Source: Alloyangia pacifica | GTDB lineage: Bacteria; Pseudomonadota; Alphaproteobacteria; Rhodobacterales; Rhodobacteraceae | Direction: 5' to 3' | DNA: 64,000 nucleotides | NCBI RefSeq assembly: GCF_020524285.1 | Contig: NZ_JAIVKX010000021.1 | Location: 1-64,000 of the forward strand | Part shown: positions 59,167 through 64,000 of the stretch, piece by piece | How the letters are laid out: each line of letters begins with the position of its first letter | Numbering within the stretch: position 1 is the first letter of the stretch | Program-made: the position numbers and the translations under genes | The notes under the pieces: generated by a model | What the model was told of the DNA's origin: nothing | Database searches by the model: none | What the model saw: only the letters and a program-made list of their open reading frames with translations

Positions 59167-60512
59167 GCCCGCGAAGCCTGGCGATACGCGGTGCGGCGCT
59201 GCTGCTTGCGGCCCTCGCGACCGCCGCGCCTGCCGCCGAAAGCGCCTATGGCTGCTCGGGGCTCGAGCGCAACCGCGACCTGCCCAGCCTCGAGGGGCGG
59301 GATGGGGTGTTCTTCCGCATCAACGCCGATCTGCGCATGTATCACCCCTTCTCGGCGGGCGTGGTCGACGGGCTGGCCGAGCTTTCGCGGGCGCTGGAGC
59401 GGCGGGGGACCACGCTGATCTTCGTGCCGATCCCGACGAAGAGCGTGTCGATGCCGGACCACCTGCCCGACGAGGCGGCGCTCTACGGCTTCGATCTCGA
59501 CGTGGCCACCGAGGTGCACCTGGACATCCAACGCCGGCTCGCGGCGGCGGGCGTGGTCACGGCGGACATCCGGGCGGCACTGCTCGACGCGGAGCCGGGC
59601 CGGCTGCCCTTCTTCGGCGCGGATTTCCACTGGTCCGCCTATGGTGCCGATCTCGGCGCTCGGGCGATCGCCGAGGTGATCCGCGTGCAGCCTGCCTACG
59701 CGGCCCTGGCCAAGACCGACCATGTCACCGTCGAAACCGGGCAGGAGACCTCCTTCTCCGGCATGCGGCGGATCCTGCAGGGGCTCTGCACCGAAACCCT
59801 TCCCGAGCCGGAAACCGAGACCTACGAGACACGCGTGGCGCAGCTCGACCTCGTGCCCGAGGAAGACCTGAGCGGCGGGCTCGATCTCTTCGGCGACGCG
59901 CAGGAAAGCGTCGATATCGCGCTGGTCGGCACCTCCTTCTCGGATTCGCCGATCAACAATTTCCCGGGGTTCATCGCACAGCACAGCGCGCTCGAAGTGA
60001 TCAACTACGCGATCACCGGCGGCAACCAGTTCGGCGCGATCACCTCCTACCTCACCTCCGAGGATTTCCAGGAGGCGCCGCCGGTGTTCCTGGTCTGGGA
60101 GAACCCGATCTACAACAATCTCGCGCAATACGGAGACCAGCCCATGCGCGAGCTGATCGCGGCAGCCCGTGGACCGTGCACGGCGCGGATCGTTGCGGAC
60201 GTTTCGGAGGATCGCAGGTTGCTGCGCGCCGATCTCGGCGGGCTGGGACTCGGGGCAGAAGACACGCTGTTCCTCGACACCGGCGGCTCGACGGCGCTGG
60301 AGCTGGAGTTCCGGTTCCTTTCGGCGACCGGATCAGAGCGCACCCGGGTCCTGCACCGCAGCGAGCGCATGCGCCGCACGGGCCGGTTCTACATGCCGCT
60401 CTCCGGGCTTTGGCCCGAGGGCGCCGAGAGGCTTGAAATCGCGCTGTCCGCGCCGCTCGGCAGCGATCCCGCACTCTATACTTGCACGCCCCCTTCGGAG
60501 GACAAATCATGA
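59163..60512 (+). CDS. algX: Alginate O-acetyltransferase AlgX
   Basis: 449-aa periplasmic two-domain enzyme. The signal peptide is at residues 1-25. The mature start CSGLERNRDLPSLEGRDGVFFRINADLRMY closely follows the AlgX pattern. The SGNH-like domain has Asp154 and His156 (GADFHWS) and Ser258 (GTSFS), and a C-terminal carbohydrate-binding module (~350-449) ends in APLGSDPALYTC. It acetylates mannuronate directly. Both ends overlap neighbours by 4 bp. Confidence 0.9.
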   Translation: MSPRSLAIRGAALLLAALATAAPAAESAYGCSGLERNRDLPSLEGRDGVFFRINADLRMYHPFSAGVVDGLAELSRALERRGTTLIFVPIPTKSVSMPDHLPDEAALYGFDLDVATEVHLDIQRRLAAAGVVTADIRAALLDAEPGRLPFFGADFHWSAYGADLGARAIAEVIRVQPAYAALAKTDHVTVETGQETSFSGMRRILQGLCTETLPEPETETYETRVAQLDLVPEEDLSGGLDLFGDAQESVDIALVGTSFSDSPINNFPGFIAQHSALEVINYAITGGNQFGAITSYLTSEDFQEAPPVFLVWENPIYNNLAQYGDQPMRELIAAARGPCTARIVADVSEDRRLLRADLGGLGLGAEDTLFLDTGGSTALELEFRFLSATGSERTRVLHRSERMRRTGRFYMPLSGLWPEGAERLEIALSAPLGSDPALYTCTPPSEDKS

Positions 60513-61159
60513 CCACGCGACGCCTGTTTCTTGCCGGGGGCACCGCCTCGGCGCTCTTCGCGCCTTTCGTCACCTTCGGCCCCGGCGCCGCGCGGGCGGG
60601 GGACGAGGGGCTCTACCGCGACGTCTTCGACCCGGAGTCGAGCTTCATCCGCATCCTCGCACCGGGCGAGAGCTTCGCGGCGGTGGACGGCACGACGGTC
60701 CGGGATTTCACCTCGGGGCTCTCGGGCTACGTGAACGTCATGCCGGGCGCGATCAACGTGTCGTTCTCGGCCAGCTCGATCGAGTTCGAGGTCGCGCCCA
60801 GCTCCCACTACACGGTGGTGGTCCCCGAACAGGGCGCGCCGCTGGTCACGCAGGACACGCTCGAGATGAGCCCGGCGAAATGCGACGTCACCGTCTTCAA
60901 CCTGACGCCGCAGCCGGCGCTGAGCCTCTACGTGCCGCTGGCCAAGGCGGTGGCGATCGACGGGCTCGAACCGGCGCAATCCCGCTCGGTTGCGCTGAAG
61001 GCACCGCTGACGCTCGACTTCGAGCTGCGCGACGGCACCGAGGCGCTTGCCACGGTCTCGGCGGTCGAACTCAAGCGCAAGACCGGGGTGACCATCGTGC
61101 TCACCGAACTGGACGGCGCCTATTCCGCCGCCGCCGTACCCAACATCTACATCCGCTGA
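60509..61159 (+). CDS. algF: Alginate O-acetylation adaptor AlgF
   Basis: 216-aa protein matching AlgF in length and layout: a signal peptide with an RR start (MTTRRLFLAGGTASALFAPF, Tat-like), then EGLYRDVFDPESSFIRIL, as in AlgF's 'LYxPxxPxxSAFVRV'. Two beta domains follow (SFSASSIEFEVAPSSHYTVV; LSLYVPLAKAVAIDGL). The ATG at 60509 overlaps the algX stop (ATGA) and has CGGAGGA upstream. It bridges the AlgI/J/X acetylation complex. Confidence 0.88.
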   Translation: MTTRRLFLAGGTASALFAPFVTFGPGAARAGDEGLYRDVFDPESSFIRILAPGESFAAVDGTTVRDFTSGLSGYVNVMPGAINVSFSASSIEFEVAPSSHYTVVVPEQGAPLVTQDTLEMSPAKCDVTVFNLTPQPALSLYVPLAKAVAIDGLEPAQSRSVALKAPLTLDFELRDGTEALATVSAVELKRKTGVTIVLTELDGAYSAAAVPNIYIR

Positions 61160-61174
61160 GCGAGGGACCGAGCG

Positions 61175-63952
61175 ATGCCCCGGACGAAGACCGCCACCAT
61201 CTGGATCCGATGCCTTGCGCTGGTGCTCGGCATGGCGCCGGCGGTGGTCGGCGGGCCATCCTGGGGCAGGACGCTCGACCTGGAATTCCGCCCGCCGGAT
61301 CTCGACATCGACCCGATCTGCGTCGCCCGCCCGCCGGACGAGGAGACCACGGCCTTCTGGGCCGCATGGGATGCCGAAGCGCTGCCGGACTGGGAAACCG
61401 CGATGGTGCGCCGAGATCTCTCGCGGCTGATGCATCTCGACCCGGCGCGCTGGTTTGACACGGCGATGGCGATGATCGAGCGGCTCGAGGAGCGGGACCC
61501 GCGCTTTCTCGGGCAGAACGCGCTGCTGGCGCGGATCGCGGTGATGGAGGCGGCGGGCCGGTTCGAGGCGCTGATGCGGAGCCGCATGGTGCCGCAGCTT
61601 GCGGATTACGGCGACACGCTCTCGGCCGGAAGCCGCACCGCACTGGCGCGCTTCTACCGCGATGGCATCGGCGTGCCGCGGGACGTGGACGAGGCGGATG
61701 CGCTGCTGATCTCGGCGGGTTTCGCGGGCAATGCCGACGCGCTGCTGACGCTGTCGTCGATGGCGCTTGCAGGAGAGGCCCCCGCGGCCTGGGACGTGCC
61801 GCTCGAACTGGCGGTGACCATGGCCTTCGGGGCGCTGGTCGGCGAGCTCAATACCACGATCTGCGACCGCACTGCCCGCATCGCGCGCGAGTATCACTCG
61901 GGCGAGATCGTCACCAAGTCGCCGCAGCTCGCGCATGACTGGTTCCGCTTCACCGCCGATCTCGGCGATGCCCACGCCGCCTGGAAGGTGGTCGAGTACC
62001 ATCTGGAGGCGGAGGGCTTTCGGAAGTCGAACGACCTGCTGCTGAAATACCTGACGCAAGCCGCCGACGCGGGGCTGCCCTACGCCGAAATCGAACTGGG
62101 CCGACAGTACGAAAGCGGCGCCCTGCTGCCGCGCGATCTCGACCGCGCGCTCGAGCTCTACGAGCGCGCCGCCGCCGATGGGGCGCGGGCAGGGCTGACG
62201 CGGGTGGCGCTGTTTCTGGAGCTGCACGCGGCGGAGTTTCCCGACAAGCGGCCGCGGCGGCTGGAGGCATTGCGTGCGCTGGTCAGCCTCGCGGATGCGC
62301 CCGGCTGGGCCTTCACCCGGCTTGCCGCGGCGGTGATCGAGGACAAGGGCCGATGGGCGGGCGCTGCCGAGGCGCGTGCCCTGCTCGAAGAGGCCGTGGC
62401 GCGCGAGGATCTCGACGGCACGGTGAGCCTTGCCGAGCTGCTTCTGGCGCAGCCGGGCGACCCCAGCGACTTCGACCGGGCCGTGGACCTGCTGTCGCGG
62501 GCGGTCTCGGTCAGCGGCGGGGTGACGCCGCTCAAGGTGCTGTCCTCGGCCTTTGCCTGCCGGGCACAGGATGCGCCGCGACTGCAGGAGGCCGCTTACT
62601 GGGCAGGGTTGGAACGCGAGACGGACACCGCGAACCTGGACCTGCCCGGCGAGAGGTTGGTCTCGCTCTCGCCGCGCCGCGAGCCGCTGGTCTATGCGGT
62701 GCTGCAGTCCCACGCGCTCTACGGCCGCCCGTCTGCGCTGGCCGGCTGGCTGCGGCTTCTGCAACGAGATCCCGCGGCAAGCGACGAGATGCGCAGCTTT
62801 TGGCTGGAACACTCCAAGCGCTACGGCCTGGTGAGCGACGCGCTGATGAAGACGCAGGCCGAGCTGGGCGGTCGGCGCGACGAGAGGTTGCAAGAGGCGC
62901 GGCGCCTGCGCGCGCGCTACGCGAAATCGGGCCCCTCGACGGCGCTGAAGCTCGCCGAGATGCTGCTCGACAGCCCGCCCGGCGACACGCCCCTGCGGCG
63001 CATGGAGGAGCAGGCCGAGGCGCTGGCACTGCTCGAGGCGCCGGCCGCGGAGGGCATGGGGCGGGCGATGCAGCTCATGGCCGACCATGCCCGCTCCGCG
63101 GTGGAGCGCCGGGACATCTTCGAGCGCTACCGCGAGGTGATCGCCGCCGACGGAGACTTCGAGGCGCTTCTCTTCGCGGTGCCCTTCCTTGCGCCGGGGG
63201 AGCAGCGGGCACGCTACCTGGCACGGGCCAAGGGGATCATGACCTGCGACTACAAGAGCGCGATCTCGATGGCCAACGTGTCCATCCTGATCGGCGAGCG
63301 CACCATCGCCGAGCACTGGATCGAGGTCTCGAGGCATCTGCTTGACGACAACGCCTGGGCGATGACCGACCTTGCCAAGACCGTGCTGGCGCTTGGCAGG
63401 CCGGGGGCGCGGCCGGAGGCGGTCGAGCTGCTGACCCGGGCGCGGGCGATGGGGGATGAGACCGCCAGCCGGACCCTCTTCGATCTGGCGATCGCCAGCG
63501 GCACCGACAGCTACGATCCGCAGCAGGCCGCGGCGATGCTCACCGAGGCCTCGGCACAGGCCGAGTACGCACTTCTGACCAGCTTCCTGTCGCGGCTGCG
63601 GCGCGCGGACGAGCGGGTCCGCGTGCCCATCGCGCAATTGCTCGATATGGCCGACCTCTATCGCCGCGCCGCCGAAAGTGGCGATCTGATCTCGATGCGC
63701 AGCTACGGGCTCTTCCTGCAGGACACCGCCGCCTCACCGGCGCAGCTGTCCGAGGCGAGCGATTGGCTGCGCCGCGCCGCCGAGGGCGGCGACACGGCGG
63801 CGATGTCCGAATACGGCGAGGCGCTGGCCTTCGGGATCGGCGTCACACCCGATCCGGAGCGGGCGATCCACTGGCTCGAACGCGCCGCGGCGCAGGGCAA
63901 CCAGCGCGCCGCGGGGATCACCCGCCTCGTGCGGATGAGCGGGGGAGGCTGA
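61175..63952 (+). CDS. Large Sel1/TPR-repeat periplasmic protein, AlgK-like
   Basis: 925-aa helical-repeat protein, about twice AlgK's ~475 aa. The signal sequence is in residues ~8-30 with no lipobox cysteine, whereas Pseudomonas AlgK is a lipoprotein. Many Sel1-like repeats are visible (for example LARFYRDGIGVPRDVDEADALLISAGFAGNADALLTLS; AEIELGRQYESGALLPRDLDRALELYERAAADGARAG; and near the end SEYGEALAFGIGVTPDPERAIHWLERAAAQGNQRAA). AlgK holds the secretion machine together between Alg44, AlgX and the outer-membrane AlgE. An equivalent role fits here. Confidence 0.78.
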   Translation: MPRTKTATIWIRCLALVLGMAPAVVGGPSWGRTLDLEFRPPDLDIDPICVARPPDEETTAFWAAWDAEALPDWETAMVRRDLSRLMHLDPARWFDTAMAMIERLEERDPRFLGQNALLARIAVMEAAGRFEALMRSRMVPQLADYGDTLSAGSRTALARFYRDGIGVPRDVDEADALLISAGFAGNADALLTLSSMALAGEAPAAWDVPLELAVTMAFGALVGELNTTICDRTARIAREYHSGEIVTKSPQLAHDWFRFTADLGDAHAAWKVVEYHLEAEGFRKSNDLLLKYLTQAADAGLPYAEIELGRQYESGALLPRDLDRALELYERAAADGARAGLTRVALFLELHAAEFPDKRPRRLEALRALVSLADAPGWAFTRLAAAVIEDKGRWAGAAEARALLEEAVAREDLDGTVSLAELLLAQPGDPSDFDRAVDLLSRAVSVSGGVTPLKVLSSAFACRAQDAPRLQEAAYWAGLERETDTANLDLPGERLVSLSPRREPLVYAVLQSHALYGRPSALAGWLRLLQRDPAASDEMRSFWLEHSKRYGLVSDALMKTQAELGGRRDERLQEARRLRARYAKSGPSTALKLAEMLLDSPPGDTPLRRMEEQAEALALLEAPAAEGMGRAMQLMADHARSAVERRDIFERYREVIAADGDFEALLFAVPFLAPGEQRARYLARAKGIMTCDYKSAISMANVSILIGERTIAEHWIEVSRHLLDDNAWAMTDLAKTVLALGRPGARPEAVELLTRARAMGDETASRTLFDLAIASGTDSYDPQQAAAMLTEASAQAEYALLTSFLSRLRRADERVRVPIAQLLDMADLYRRAAESGDLISMRSYGLFLQDTAASPAQLSEASDWLRRAAEGGDTAAMSEYGEALAFGIGVTPDPERAIHWLERAAAQGNQRAAGITRLVRMSGGG

Positions 63953-63954
63953 GG

Positions 63955-64000
63955 ATGCGGCACCTGTCGACACTGCCGCTTTCCGCCGCGCTGCTGCTCG
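63955..64000 (+). CDS. Start of next alginate-operon gene, cut by the window edge
   Basis: ATG at 63955, two bases after the preceding stop (TGAGG-ATG). The 15 visible residues (MRHLSTLPLSAALLL) form the beginning of a signal peptide. In other alginate operons the remaining expected secreted proteins are the porin AlgE and the lyase AlgL; which one this is cannot be said. Confidence 0.65.
   Translation, partial: MRHLSTLPLSAALLL

Noticed and set aside
60476-63637. Minus-strand open frame of about 1050 codons opposite algF and the AlgK-like gene
   Set aside because: Low-complexity basic translation, no ribosome site, and it fully overlaps genes with clear family motifs.
1-64000. tRNA, rRNA or insertion sequences
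   Set aside because: No cloverleaf-like segment with a TTCRANY loop, no rRNA-like stretch and no transposase-like protein or terminal inverted repeats were noticed. This was by eye, so short RNAs could be missed.

Overview
The window is GC-rich DNA with the codon bias, operon style and protein families of a marine Rhodobacterales (Roseobacter-group) alphaproteobacterium. Genus-level placement is not possible from the sequence alone. A complete replication and partition locus (28.5-32.4 kb) shows that this is an extrachromosomal replicon (plasmid or chromid). It has a DnaA-like initiator, ParA-type RepA and ParB-type RepB. Candidate iterons lie upstream of the initiator, and a 16-bp palindrome (consensus TGTCCCCGCGGGGACA) recurs many times in and around repAB.

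Left part (0-28 kb), mostly uptake and catabolism. It opens with the tail of an SDR dehydrogenase, then the biotin ECF transporter bioMNY, a nitroreductase, and a convergent acyl-CoA ligase/thiolase pair. A UvrD-type helicase follows. Next comes a self-contained hydantoin module: an amino-acid-type ABC importer (binding protein, ATPase, two permeases), N-carbamoyl-D-amino-acid hydrolase, hydantoinase, hydantoin racemase and a LysR regulator, linked by short gaps or overlaps. A peptide-type ABC importer operon runs the other way, divergent from a RidA-family deaminase. Then come a 14-TM drug exporter, a small cysteine/histidine-rich secreted protein with a PepSY membrane protein, and a large FG-GAP/calcium-binding protein.

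Middle part (28-48 kb). After the replication locus there is a POT peptide symporter and a rare fusion of a TetR DNA-binding domain to an esterase-like domain whose nucleophile serine is glycine. A Slam-type outer-membrane translocon sits with its probable TbpB-like surface lipoprotein client. Then come a CYTH phosphatase, a BON-LysM protein, a small conserved-looking ORF, a MaoC hydratase, a TRAP transporter operon with a creatininase-family enzyme and an M20 amidohydrolase (divergent LysR), an MT-A70-like protein with an altered catalytic motif, and a LuxR-type regulator.

Right part (48.8-64 kb). A single long operon matches alginate biosynthesis: algD, alg8, alg44, an algA-like gene, an algG-like gene, algI, algJ, an unknown secreted protein, algX, algF and a double-length Sel1/AlgK-like protein, running off the window edge. 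Three members lack signature residues: Alg44 lacks the c-di-GMP motif, the AlgA-like protein lacks the isomerase metal site, and the AlgG-like protein lacks DPHD. The product may therefore be an acetylated, non-epimerised or otherwise modified mannuronan made under different control. A perfect 14-bp palindrome at the algD promoter is a candidate site for the LuxR-type regulator just upstream.

All function calls rest on reading motifs by eye. No database search was run.
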